From: Flavobacterium sp. H122
Lineage (GTDB): Bacteria; Bacteroidota; Bacteroidia; Flavobacteriales; Flavobacteriaceae
NCBI RefSeq assembly: GCF_004959765.1
Contig: NZ_SJZD01000011.1
Location: 32,635-96,634 of the forward strand
Direction of reading: 5' to 3'
Length of the DNA: 64,000 nucleotides
In this document: piece after piece, positions 36,658 through 44,755 of the stretch
Position numbering within the stretch: the stretch's first letter is position 1
Layout of the letters: the number at the start of each line of letters is the position of its first letter
The notes under the pieces: generated by a model
What the model saw: only the letters and a program-made list of their open reading frames with translations
The model's database searches: none
Told to the model about the DNA's origin: nothing
Translations under genes and position numbers: made by a program

Positions 36658-36741
36658 AAACGGAAAATTTACACCAGATTCTTATTTGCTCATACCTCCA
36701 TACCCGTCACTATCTTTATAAGAGGTGTAAATTTCCGTTTT
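36658..36741 (+). other. Long imperfect hairpin between sco and norQ
   Basis: Arms at 36658-36675 and 36724-36740 pair over 17 bases with one bulged A. Inside, TCTTAT and ATAAGA pair again, leaving a loop of about 32 bases that contains ACCTCC. The right arm runs into CCGTTTTATTCTT. It may act as a terminator, an mRNA processing or stability element, or a small repeat. Confidence 0.5.
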
Positions 36742-36754
36742 ATTCTTAAAAATT

Positions 36755-37534
36755 ATGACAACTACAATTCCATATTATTTTGCGGTAGGAAAAGAAGAAG
36801 ATGTTTTTTCACAGGCTTACCAAAATAAAATTCCGTTACTGCTCAAAGGGCCTACCGGAACCGGTAAATCCAGATTTATAGAATTTATGGTGGTGAAACT
36901 TGAAAAAAAATTAATCACCATCAGCTGCCATGAAGAAACTTCATCGACTGATTTAATTGGCAGATATATCATAAAAGGAGCCGAAACGGTTTGGACTGAT
37001 GGTCCTTTAACCATGGCTGTCAAGGAAGGTTCAATCATTTATTTGGATGAAATTGCCGAAGCCAGGCCCGACGTTATCGTAGCCATACACTCCTTAACCG
37101 ATCACAGACGTCAATTATACATTGATAAATTAGGAATAACCATCACAGCACATCCTGATTTTATGTTGGTGGCCTCTTTTAATCCGGGTTATCAAAAAGG
37201 TTTTAAAGAACTTAAACCATCCACTAAACAGCGTTTTACAGCTATTACTTTTGAACATCCTAAATCGAATCAGGAAATCGAAATTCTGATTCAGGAAACC
37301 GGATGCGAACCGGACACTGCCAAAAAATTGACGGCCATTGGAAATAAAATAAGAAACCTGACCGAATTAGGACTGACAGAAACAGTTTCAACAAGATTGC
37401 TGGTCAATGCCGCTAAGCTGATTAAAAGTGGATTGCCTAAAAGATTATCCACTCATACAGCCATTATAGAACCATTGACCGATGATTTGCAAACCACCCA
37501 GGCTCTGAAAGATTTATGTGATTTAATGATTTGA
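36755..37534 (+). CDS. norQ: NorQ/CbbQ-type MoxR AAA+ ATPase
   Basis: 259-residue MoxR-family ATPase that with NorD inserts or activates the NorB metal centre. Walker A GPTGTGKS is near residue 32, Walker B IIYLDEIAEA near 92, and ASFNPGYQ is the sensor 1 region. The C-terminal lid is typical of CbbQ/NorQ. Its stop is adjacent to the norD start (ATG at 37537, 2 bp on). Confidence 0.92.
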   Translation: MTTTIPYYFAVGKEEDVFSQAYQNKIPLLLKGPTGTGKSRFIEFMVVKLEKKLITISCHEETSSTDLIGRYIIKGAETVWTDGPLTMAVKEGSIIYLDEIAEARPDVIVAIHSLTDHRRQLYIDKLGITITAHPDFMLVASFNPGYQKGFKELKPSTKQRFTAITFEHPKSNQEIEILIQETGCEPDTAKKLTAIGNKIRNLTELGLTETVSTRLLVNAAKLIKSGLPKRLSTHTAIIEPLTDDLQTTQALKDLCDLMI

Positions 37535-37536
37535 TT

Positions 37537-37905
37537 ATGGACTTAGACGAGATACTTTTTAGTTCGGTAGCTAAATACTTTAAGAACAGAAACAAGCACA
37601 AAGTGCTCTCTGATAAAAATGCTGTTTTCTTAAAGGATATAAAATCTCGCATTACTCTTTTAGCAAGAGCCATTACCGGCGAACCTATCGAAATATTCCC
37701 TGCAGAAAGGGAAGGAGGTTATAAAAACAACAATTTCTTTTTGTCTGTTCATTTTAATGGATTTGAATCGGGTGATGAAAATTTTGATTTTTATAAGTTC
37801 CGGATTCTTTTTTTAAGTATTCAAAAAGAATTAGATATAAACCAACAGGAAAATGTTTTTTTTTTCGGAAGAAGAAAAACAGCAAGTTTTGCAGCTTCTT
37901 TTTGA
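37537..37905 (+). CDS. norD: NorD N-terminal part, interrupted by a frameshift
   Basis: 122-residue frame beginning DLDEILFSSVAKYFKNRNK. It resembles the N-terminus of NorD-like proteins but lacks the VWA domain. At 37856-37865 there is a run of ten T. With nine T the chain would read through VFFSEEEKQQ into the downstream frame, joining the two halves into one protein of normal size. In the present frame it ends after an out-of-frame tail (GRRKTASFAASF). I use ATG 37537; TTG 37531 overlaps the norQ stop. Confidence 0.75.
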   Translation: MDLDEILFSSVAKYFKNRNKHKVLSDKNAVFLKDIKSRITLLARAITGEPIEIFPAEREGGYKNNNFFLSVHFNGFESGDENFDFYKFRILFLSIQKELDINQQENVFFFGRRKTASFAASF

Positions 37906-39277
37906 AAAATATCCCAGTACCGAAGATATTTATTATCGGTTGGTCAGTCATTTTTCTAAAAATACAAATCCCAAAAAAGAGCCGGATTTTTCCATGATAT
38001 ATGGAAAACCAATGAAAAATGAACAAAAAACAGCTGGTAATAATATTTTGGAAAACTTTTCGGATTCGGTAAAAACTTCCAATACAGAACAGCCTCAGAC
38101 CCTTTTAAAGGCAAAAGCGGTTGAGGAAATAAAAACACTCGAAATTGATAAAAAACAGCAGGAAGACTATGTGTTGCTGCATCAATTTGAAAAAGTAGAG
38201 ACAGCTGAAGAATTCAGTGGTACCTGGAGGGATTTCGATGGTTCTGATGAGTTGGAAGACCATGAAAATGCCATCGAGGATTTGAGCATGAAGTTTACAG
38301 TCAGGGTAGATGATACGGCGCATTCGGTATATCAAGCCGATTTTATCGAAAATACTTCGGTTTCAGAAAGTGCCGAAGTTGATACAACCGGTTATCATAT
38401 CGCTTATGACGAATGGGATTTTTCAAAAAGAACCTACAAAGAAAAGTTTTGTAAAGTATATCCGAAGACTTTGCTCAAAAAAGATACTTCGTATTATGAA
38501 AATACCATCAAAAAAAATGCGGCTACTTTAAATGGACTGCGCAAAATACTCACCCATTTAAATAATAAAATGCAGCAGCAAAAACGTCAGCCGCAAGGAA
38601 ACGAATTTGATATCGACGCACTCACCGATTTGTATGTCGACATCCATTCTAAAAAAAATCCTTCGGACAAAGTATATCTTTCCAACCGGAAGAAAGACAA
38701 GGATGTCTCTATTTTATTGCTTCTGGATGTCAGTTTGTCCAGTGACAGTTATGCGGCAGGCAACAGAGTCATTGACGTCGAAAAAGAAGTTTCCATATTG
38801 TTTGGAGAAATTTTAAATGAGTTCAATATTGATTTTTCAATCGATAGTTTTTATTCAAAAACACGCAACTTTTCCAGTTATGTAACAATCAAGGAATTTG
38901 ATGAAAACTGGGATAGTGCCAAGTATAAAGTCGGTGCGATAGAACCTTCCGGATATACACGCATAGGCGCCGCACTGCGTCATGCCGGTGCAAGACTGGA
39001 ACAGCGGGATTCTAAAAACAAATGGATTATCCTTATTTCTGATGGTAAACCTAACGATTATGATAAATACGAAGGCAGATACGGTATAAACGACACCCGT
39101 CAGGCTTTAAGGGAGTTGAATCAAAAAAACATCAATTCGTATGCCTTGGCAATTGAAGCGCAGGCCAAATACTATTTACCGCAGATGTTTGGTCAGAATC
39201 ATTACCAAATATTGACAAATCCGGTAGAATTACTAACGGCATTGGTTAAATTATATGATAAAATCAAAAAACAATAA
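37853..39277 (+). CDS. norD: NorD C-terminal part with VWA domain
   Basis: 474-residue frame that continues NorD after the T10 run. Residues about 275-470 are a von Willebrand A domain with the MIDAS motif LLLDVSLSSDS, the second metal-contact threonine in SGYTRIG, and IILISDGKPNDYDKYEG. NorD works with NorQ in NOR activation. The ATG at 37853 exists directly before the T run, so the half might be translated alone, but it begins mid-protein (FFFSEEEKQQVLQLL). Either the sequence has an extra T, the gene is damaged, or slippage at T10 restores the frame. Confidence 0.85.
   Translation: MFFFSEEEKQQVLQLLFEKYPSTEDIYYRLVSHFSKNTNPKKEPDFSMIYGKPMKNEQKTAGNNILENFSDSVKTSNTEQPQTLLKAKAVEEIKTLEIDKKQQEDYVLLHQFEKVETAEEFSGTWRDFDGSDELEDHENAIEDLSMKFTVRVDDTAHSVYQADFIENTSVSESAEVDTTGYHIAYDEWDFSKRTYKEKFCKVYPKTLLKKDTSYYENTIKKNAATLNGLRKILTHLNNKMQQQKRQPQGNEFDIDALTDLYVDIHSKKNPSDKVYLSNRKKDKDVSILLLLDVSLSSDSYAAGNRVIDVEKEVSILFGEILNEFNIDFSIDSFYSKTRNFSSYVTIKEFDENWDSAKYKVGAIEPSGYTRIGAALRHAGARLEQRDSKNKWIILISDGKPNDYDKYEGRYGINDTRQALRELNQKNINSYALAIEAQAKYYLPQMFGQNHYQILTNPVELLTALVKLYDKIKKQ
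37856..37865 (+). other. T10 homopolymer at the norD frame break
   Basis: Ten consecutive T. Removing one joins the 37537-37905 frame with the 37853-39277 frame. Runs of this length are prone to sequencing error and also to RNA polymerase slippage. Confidence 0.8.
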
Positions 39278-39306
39278 TACTGTACTAAATAAAATCATCA
39301 GAAATC

Positions 39307-39987
39307 ATGAAGACCTATTTGTTTAAACTATTATTTTTTAAAGGATTGTTTGCTAAAGGGTTTGTAATTAAAATCCTGGCTTTAAAAACCGCTTTCCTTG
39401 TTTTGGGCTGTTATTCCAAAAAGCAACACGTAAAAATGGATTCTCCTGAAGCTGTAAAAAAGGAACTTATGGCAGGTAACGAAAGATTTCTGTCCGGTAA
39501 TTTTATAAATACGGATTATAAAAACGATATTCTTCATAATAAATCGGCACAACATCCTTACGCATTGGTATTGGGTTGTATGGATTCGAGAGTGCCTCCC
39601 GAAATTATTTTTGATCAGGGTCTGGGGAAAATTTTCGTAGAGAGAGTGGCAGGTAATTTAGAAGATGACAATATAATAGGCAGTATTGAATATGCAGTGA
39701 AATTCAAAAAAATCAAACTGATTGTTGTCTTGGGGCATACTAACTGCGGTGCTATACAAGGTACATTGGACAAAGTCGAGCTAGGCAATTTAACCCAGCT
39801 TACAGGGCAGATCAAGGAATCATTTACAAATAATGAAGCCCAGCATCATGTTGCTTTAAATATCAATAAAACCATTAAAGACATTTTGGATAAAAGTCCT
39901 GAAATCAGGAAACAGGCTTATGATGATCAAATAGATTTAGTAGGTGCTTTTTATGAAGTTGAAACGGGGCTGGTAAAATTTTTATAA
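39307..39987 (+). CDS. Beta-class carbonic anhydrase, predicted lipoprotein
   Basis: 226-residue zinc enzyme interconverting CO2 and bicarbonate. Zinc ligands C91, H144 and C147 are in LGCMDSRVPPE and LGHTNCGAI, with the D93-R95 dyad present. The first 35 residues are hydrophobic and end in FLVLGCYSKK, which looks like a lipobox (C35), so the enzyme is probably exported and anchored. Its position inside a nor cluster, between norD and norE, is unusual. Confidence 0.88.
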   Translation: MKTYLFKLLFFKGLFAKGFVIKILALKTAFLVLGCYSKKQHVKMDSPEAVKKELMAGNERFLSGNFINTDYKNDILHNKSAQHPYALVLGCMDSRVPPEIIFDQGLGKIFVERVAGNLEDDNIIGSIEYAVKFKKIKLIVVLGHTNCGAIQGTLDKVELGNLTQLTGQIKESFTNNEAQHHVALNINKTIKDILDKSPEIRKQAYDDQIDLVGAFYEVETGLVKFL

Positions 39988-39990
39988 ATC

Positions 39991-40569
39991 ATGAAAACAC
40001 AGGAAATAGATTATAAAAGCATATACTATCCGCCGGGAGGAATCCTGATGTGGATTATCATTTTTATTGAAGTCATTACTTTTTGTATGGCACTTTTTGC
40101 CGCATTGATTGATGCTAAAGCCACCCCGGAGTTATACCACAGCTCTAGTTTAAAATTAGATTTGACTTTGGGAACCTTAAATACGTTTATTTTACTGATT
40201 AGCGGCTATTTTGTGGCTCAGGGACTGCATTTTTTTAAAAAAGAATCCTATTCATCAGCTGGCAGGCAGTTTAATCTGGGGGTTTTCCTCGGAATCCTTT
40301 TCATAGTTGTAAAATCGATTGAATATTATAATAAATTGAGTTCCGGATATGGCTTAGGAACCAATAATTTCTTCTCTTTTTATTGGCTCTTGACAGGTTT
40401 TCATTTAATCCATGTAATTATCGGCATCCTGATTATACTGCTGCTGAAAAAGAATCTATCGGCTAAAAAAATAGAAGATGTAGAGGCGGGAACCACTTTT
40501 TGGCACATGTGTGATTTAATATGGCTGTTGCTTTTTCCTATTTTATATTTATACTTCAGAATCGTATGA
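39991..40569 (+). CDS. norE: NorE-like, cytochrome c oxidase subunit III family protein
   Basis: 192-residue membrane protein with five hydrophobic segments and subunit III landmarks: WIIIFIEVITFCMALF, a FHLIHVIIGI helix and WHMCDLIWLLLFPILYL at the end. In nor clusters this family is NorE, an accessory that improves NOR activity by an unknown mechanism. It starts 3 bp after the carbonic anhydrase stop and overlaps the next gene by 4 bp. Confidence 0.88.
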   Translation: MKTQEIDYKSIYYPPGGILMWIIIFIEVITFCMALFAALIDAKATPELYHSSSLKLDLTLGTLNTFILLISGYFVAQGLHFFKKESYSSAGRQFNLGVFLGILFIVVKSIEYYNKLSSGYGLGTNNFFSFYWLLTGFHLIHVIIGILIILLLKKNLSAKKIEDVEAGTTFWHMCDLIWLLLFPILYLYFRIV

Positions 40570-40808
40570 ACAAGTCATTAATTAATATTATTGTCATTTT
40601 AATTCTGGTCTCAATAATGGCCTTTTTAATAAGTCTCTTATCGATCAGTGCAACCAGTAAAATTTTACTCATTTTAAGCATTTTTGGAATCAAATTTTTG
40701 TTGGTGGCCTTCCATTTCATGGAGCTGAAAAATGCCAATGCCTTTTGGAAATCCAATATTATAGTTGTGGTTGTTATATTTTTTATTTCGGGTTTATTTT
40801 TAAAATAA
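40566..40808 (+). CDS. NorF-like small membrane protein (COX subunit IV type)
   Basis: 80 residues, three hydrophobic helices, with the subunit IV/NorF motif KFLLVAFHFMELKNANAFWK in the middle. The ATG at 40566 overlaps the norE stop as ATGA; a longer frame inside norE is not needed. Probably an accessory to NorBC. It ends just before the FNR-like box at 40817. Confidence 0.82.
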   Translation: MNKSLINIIVILILVSIMAFLISLLSISATSKILLILSIFGIKFLLVAFHFMELKNANAFWKSNIIVVVVIFFISGLFLK

Positions 40809-40816
40809 GCAGAATG

Positions 40817-40828
40817 TGATTTTAATCA
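40817..40828 (+). promoter_or_regulatory. FNR/DNR-like box before the 599-aa gene
   Basis: TGATTTTAATCA, inside a longer near-palindrome AGAATGTGATT...AATCATATTCT (40811-40834), centred about 70 bp before the next ATG. It suggests a separate promoter for the 599-aa/osmC/hemerythrin genes. Confidence 0.6.
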
Positions 40829-40891
40829 TATTCTGTTTGAAAGTTATTTGGTCAATTTGTTACGTCCAAACAATGAACTAATTAAAATACG

Positions 40892-42691
40892 ATGCATACA
40901 TTTCATATTCCCGTAATGGGATTAGCTTTTACCATTGACAGCCCTATCAGGGTTGCCCACTATGGTATAGATTCTGTCATTTCCATTATGGATGATGATT
41001 TAATTGAAAAGATGACGGCTTACTATGCTGCGAAATTCAAACAGCCTTATGAAGAAATTACTCAGAAAATAGAAGACTTCAGAGCCAGACGAATCACCGG
41101 TTATTTAAATTTAGCCGATAAAATAGTTACTCAAAAATTTGAAAATTTCAAACAGGAACTCCTTCAAAAAAGAGCTTCATTGGAATCATTTATTGCAATG
41201 CTTCCCAATGGTTCCCAATTGAAAAATAATTTGGAGCAACTCATTACATCCGGTAAGACCAATATTAACGAAGTAAAAAGCGTTTTGGAACAATTTTTTA
41301 AACCGGGCAGTATTGATGTAAATATTATGACCAAAGTCGATAAAGACAATTTTGATAATCAGGAACAATTGCCAATCTTCTATAATGACGCACATGCCGC
41401 CTTGAGAGGTTTTGCAAACAGTACTGTAAATTCTTCAGTGGTTTTTTCGGCGGGTATGAATCCCAGATTATACAGCTACCTGGAATCTTTTGATGGATTT
41501 TATCCTGCTCCTGACGGTCAATTCCATAAAAAAATCATTTTAAAAGTAAGTGATTTTCGTTCGGCAATAATTCAGGGCAATTTTTTAGCCAAAAAAGGAC
41601 TTTGGGTTTCAGAATACAGAATTGAATCGGGTTTAAACTGTGGCGGTCATGCTTTTGCTACCGAAGGTTTGTTGCTGGGTCCTATACTGGAGGAGTTCAA
41701 GGCCAAAAAAAACGAACTGGTTGATTCGGCTTTTTCATTATTCACACAAGCGTTGACTTCCAAAAATAAATTTGTGCCTGAAAAACCTCCTTTGCTGAAA
41801 ATAACTGTACAGGGTGGTGTTGGGACAGCCGAAGAACATCAGTTTTTACTGGATCATTATCAGGTTGACAGTGTAGGGTGGGGGTCTCCTTTTCTATTAG
41901 TCCCTGAAGCAACTTCTGTAGATGCGGAAACTAGAAAATTATTAGCTGACTGTAAGGAAAGCGACCTTTATCTGAGTAATATTTCACCATTGGGAGTACC
42001 CTTCAATACTGTCAAAGGCATGACCAATGATATTTTTAAAAATGCACGGATTGCCGCAGGTAAAGCAGGAAGCTCCTGTCCTAAAAAATATCTGGCGTTA
42101 AGCAAGGAATACGATAAAGAAGGAAGTTGTACCGCCTCTAAAAAATATCAGGATAAAAAAATAACCGAATTGCAAAACAGGAAGCATGAACTTCCGGAAT
42201 CGGTTTTTGCAAAAGAAATGAAAGCCATAACCGAAAAAGCCTGTCTGTGTGTAGGCTTAGCCAATCCGAGCCATTTAGAATTAAATTTCCCTGTTAAAGG
42301 ACAGGCACAAGGAGTTGTGGTATGTCCCGGTCCCAATATGGCCTATTTTTCAAAAGAAGTTTCTTTAAAAGAAATGGTTCAGCACATATACGGCAGCAAA
42401 AGCATTGAGATACACGGGGACCGCCCCAATTTTTTTATCAAAGAACTGCAACTGTATATCGATTATTTGAAAAATCAAATAGAAGAAGTACTTGAGGTAC
42501 AGCCTGCTCAAATAAAAAAATGGGAAACCTTTAAAAACAATTTATCTCATGGAATCGATTATTATAAAAACCTGTTTGAGCAGTATTACTGGGTAAACAA
42601 GGAGAAAGTAATCCATGATTTGGAAAATCTCAAAATACAATTATTCAAGATCGAATTAAACCTATATGCATATGGAGAAACATCAGTATAA
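40892..42691 (+). CDS. 599-aa protein of unknown function in the denitrification cluster
   Basis: I do not recognise this protein with confidence. No signal peptide or membrane segment, so cytoplasmic. Two segments recall FMN-binding barrels of the nitronate monooxygenase/FabK kind: GLNCGGHAFATEG (C250) and ITVQGGVGTAEEH (Q307 onward) with GWGSPFLLVPEAT. A Cys-rich stretch follows (C396, C413, C451, C453, C478, with CLCVGLANPSH and VVCPGPNMAYF), enough for an Fe-S cluster. Helical segments flank both. It has its own FNR-like box, overlaps osmC by 26 bp, and sits among NO genes. A redox role in NO or nitro-compound metabolism is inference. Confidence 0.7.
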   Translation: MHTFHIPVMGLAFTIDSPIRVAHYGIDSVISIMDDDLIEKMTAYYAAKFKQPYEEITQKIEDFRARRITGYLNLADKIVTQKFENFKQELLQKRASLESFIAMLPNGSQLKNNLEQLITSGKTNINEVKSVLEQFFKPGSIDVNIMTKVDKDNFDNQEQLPIFYNDAHAALRGFANSTVNSSVVFSAGMNPRLYSYLESFDGFYPAPDGQFHKKIILKVSDFRSAIIQGNFLAKKGLWVSEYRIESGLNCGGHAFATEGLLLGPILEEFKAKKNELVDSAFSLFTQALTSKNKFVPEKPPLLKITVQGGVGTAEEHQFLLDHYQVDSVGWGSPFLLVPEATSVDAETRKLLADCKESDLYLSNISPLGVPFNTVKGMTNDIFKNARIAAGKAGSSCPKKYLALSKEYDKEGSCTASKKYQDKKITELQNRKHELPESVFAKEMKAITEKACLCVGLANPSHLELNFPVKGQAQGVVVCPGPNMAYFSKEVSLKEMVQHIYGSKSIEIHGDRPNFFIKELQLYIDYLKNQIEEVLEVQPAQIKKWETFKNNLSHGIDYYKNLFEQYYWVNKEKVIHDLENLKIQLFKIELNLYAYGETSV

Positions 42692-43109
42692 TTTAGATTT
42701 AGAGTGGACGGGAGACAGAAAAGGAACGCTTTCCTCACCCGATTTTCAATTAAAGGTTGAAGTGGCCACTCCACCGGAATTTGACAAAGGAATGGCTGGA
42801 TTCTGGTCGCCGGAGCATTTGTTTACGGCAGCCGTGCAAAGTTGTTTCATGACTACTTTTTTGGCTATCGCCGAATATTCAAAACTGGAATTCAAAAAAA
42901 TCAACTGTGCGGCGACCGGGATACTTGAAAAAGTGGACGGCAGATTTTTAATGACTGAAATTGTTTTGAAACCTGTTATCGTGATTTCAAATGAAGAAGA
43001 GAAAAGTAAAACCGAAAGAATTATCTCCAAATCAGAAACAGCCTGCCTGATTTCCAATTCCATCACGTCTAAAGTGATATTGCAACCCGAAATTATTATT
43101 TCAAAATAA
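42666..43109 (+). CDS. OsmC/Ohr family protein
   Basis: 147-residue OsmC-fold protein, a thiol peroxidase-like family acting on organic hydroperoxides. Both Cys are present: VQSCFMTTF and ETACLIS. The typical GMAGFWSPEHLFTAAV precedes the first. Starts at 42666 or 42672 are both ATG. It overlaps the 599-aa gene by 26 bp, so translation is probably linked. A partner function for the upstream protein is possible but not shown. Confidence 0.88.
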   Translation: MHMEKHQYNLDLEWTGDRKGTLSSPDFQLKVEVATPPEFDKGMAGFWSPEHLFTAAVQSCFMTTFLAIAEYSKLEFKKINCAATGILEKVDGRFLMTEIVLKPVIVISNEEEKSKTERIISKSETACLISNSITSKVILQPEIIISK

Positions 43110-43119
43110 CGGTCTTAAA

Positions 43120-44082
43120 ATGAATACAGACACGAAAAGCAGTCCTGTGGTTGAAGGACATCCGGTTTATACGTATTTTCAAGAAGTTGATTTGATAGTT
43201 TCGTTATTAAAGGAATTAAGTGCAACCCATCCGCAGGAGGAAACGCAAAAATGGTTCAATATTTTTAACGAACTATCAACGATTGAAAAACGTTTTCTTC
43301 GAAAAGAAAACCAGCTTTTTCCTTATCTGGAAAAAAAAGGCTGGAACGGTCCTTCAAAAGGGATGTGGTCATTTCATGATACAATGCGCGAACAAATGCG
43401 TTTGTTGAGAAAGCATTATTCAGATAATAATTATGAACGCTTAAAGGCCGATACGCCTTATTTAATCGATAATATTTACAGATTAATTGAAGTGGAGGAA
43501 ACTGTTTTGTTTCCCAATGCTTTACAGCTTTTGGAAGATAAGGATTGGATTGAAATGAGTAATGGAGAGGAAGAAATTGGCTGGATGCTTAAAAACCCGC
43601 CCATCCCTTATATTACAAATGAAACAGACGCCAATGATTTTGAAGCAAAAGAAGAAAGTCTGTTTGCCAATGAAGGTTTTAAATTGAACGAAGGGTATAT
43701 GACTCTTGAGCAGTTAAATCTGCTTTTTAAAACCATACCGCTCGATTTGACTTATGTGGACGAAAATGATAGAGTTATTTTTTACAATCGGGGAGAGGAG
43801 CGTGTGTTTCCCAGAAGTGCAGGTATTATAGGAAGAGAAGTTAAATTTTGTCATCCACCTAAAAGTGTGGGGACTGTATTGGAAATTCTGGATAAATTCA
43901 GAAAAGGCGAGCAAAACGAAGCTTCATTTTGGATAAACTATAAAGGACAGTTAATCTACATCCGTTACTTTGCCGTAAGGGATGAAAAATTAAACTATAA
44001 AGGAGTGATTGAAATGTCTCAGGATATTACTGATATCAAAGCAATTTCAGGTGAAAGAAGGTTGCTGGATTGGTCTAATTAA
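43120..44082 (+). CDS. Hemerythrin-like/DUF438-type protein with C-terminal PAS domain
   Basis: 320 residues. Residues about 10-150 are a hemerythrin-like bundle with possible iron ligands in EGHPVYTYFQE, FLRKENQLFPYLE, FHDTMREQM and EVEETVLFPNAL. Residues about 195-310 are a PAS domain (LTYVDENDRVIFYNRGEERVFPRS in parts, ending VIEMSQDITDIK), as in DUF438 proteins. No output domain is present, so it is either a sensor or a gas-binding protein. Ten bp separates it from osmC. Confidence 0.85.
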   Translation: MNTDTKSSPVVEGHPVYTYFQEVDLIVSLLKELSATHPQEETQKWFNIFNELSTIEKRFLRKENQLFPYLEKKGWNGPSKGMWSFHDTMREQMRLLRKHYSDNNYERLKADTPYLIDNIYRLIEVEETVLFPNALQLLEDKDWIEMSNGEEEIGWMLKNPPIPYITNETDANDFEAKEESLFANEGFKLNEGYMTLEQLNLLFKTIPLDLTYVDENDRVIFYNRGEERVFPRSAGIIGREVKFCHPPKSVGTVLEILDKFRKGEQNEASFWINYKGQLIYIRYFAVRDEKLNYKGVIEMSQDITDIKAISGERRLLDWSN

Positions 44083-44094
44083 ATTTTTGATTTG

Positions 44095-44106
44095 TGATTT
44101 TGGTCA
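44095..44106 (+). promoter_or_regulatory. FNR/DNR-like box before the cytochrome c lipoprotein gene
   Basis: TGATTTTGGTCA, fitting TGATnnnnnTCA, centred about 63 bp before the ATG at 44164. Confidence 0.5.
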
Positions 44107-44163
44107 TAAAACTGTTACTATGTAAATCCGAAATTTGAATAAAATTGAAATCTTTATAAAAAC

Positions 44164-44667
44164 ATGAAAAAAGTATGTTTACTTGCTTTAACAATTAGTT
44201 TAGCAATAGCTTGCGGGAAAAAAGAAAGTGGCAATGAGGACTTTTCAAAAGCAGCAGCAGAGCCTGTCGTATCAGAAGGAGAACCTGTTGCAGAGGGTGA
44301 TGCGGCAGCCTCAGGAAACTATGATGCAACCAAAGGAGAGGGAAGTTATGACAAAGTGGATTTAGGAGCTTCCTTAGACCCGAAAATGGCTTCAGAAGGT
44401 GAAAAAGTTTATGGACTTAAATGCAATTCCTGCCACAAACTGACTGATGAAAAATTGGTTGGACCAGGTTGGAAAGGTGTCACTGAAAGAAGAACTCCGG
44501 AATGGATTATGAATTTCATCACAAATCCTGATCCTATGATTGACAAGGATCCTGAATTGAAAAAACAATTGGAAATTTGTATGGTTCGTATGCCCAATCA
44601 AAATCTTGCTGAAAGTGATGCCCGAAACCTTTTGGAATACATGCGTAAAAATGATGGTGTTAAATAA
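44164..44667 (+). CDS. Monohaem c-type cytochrome lipoprotein
   Basis: 167 residues. Lipobox SLAIACGKK (C17), then an Ala/Glu/Gly-rich linker to residue about 70, then a class I cytochrome c domain with C87-NS-C90-H91 and the distal methionine M143 in VRMPNQ. It is a probable periplasmic-side electron carrier to nitrite or NO reductase. It has its own FNR-like box and ends at a terminator shared with the minus-strand regulator. Confidence 0.9.
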   Translation: MKKVCLLALTISLAIACGKKESGNEDFSKAAAEPVVSEGEPVAEGDAAASGNYDATKGEGSYDKVDLGASLDPKMASEGEKVYGLKCNSCHKLTDEKLVGPGWKGVTERRTPEWIMNFITNPDPMIDKDPELKKQLEICMVRMPNQNLAESDARNLLEYMRKNDGVK

Positions 44668-44709
44668 TTAACGAATTTCTTTTCATATTACTTTTTAGAA
44701 TTAATTATT

Positions 44710-44742
44710 GAATAAAGCGGGACTTGTCCCTCTTTATTTTTT
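44710..44742. terminator. Bidirectional terminator
   Basis: Left arm AATAAAGCGGGAC and right arm GTCCCTCTTTATT pair with one mismatch around TT, followed by TTTT on the plus strand. It separates the cytochrome gene from the convergent Crp/Fnr gene. Confidence 0.8.
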
Positions 44743-44755
44743 AAAAACACATTAA

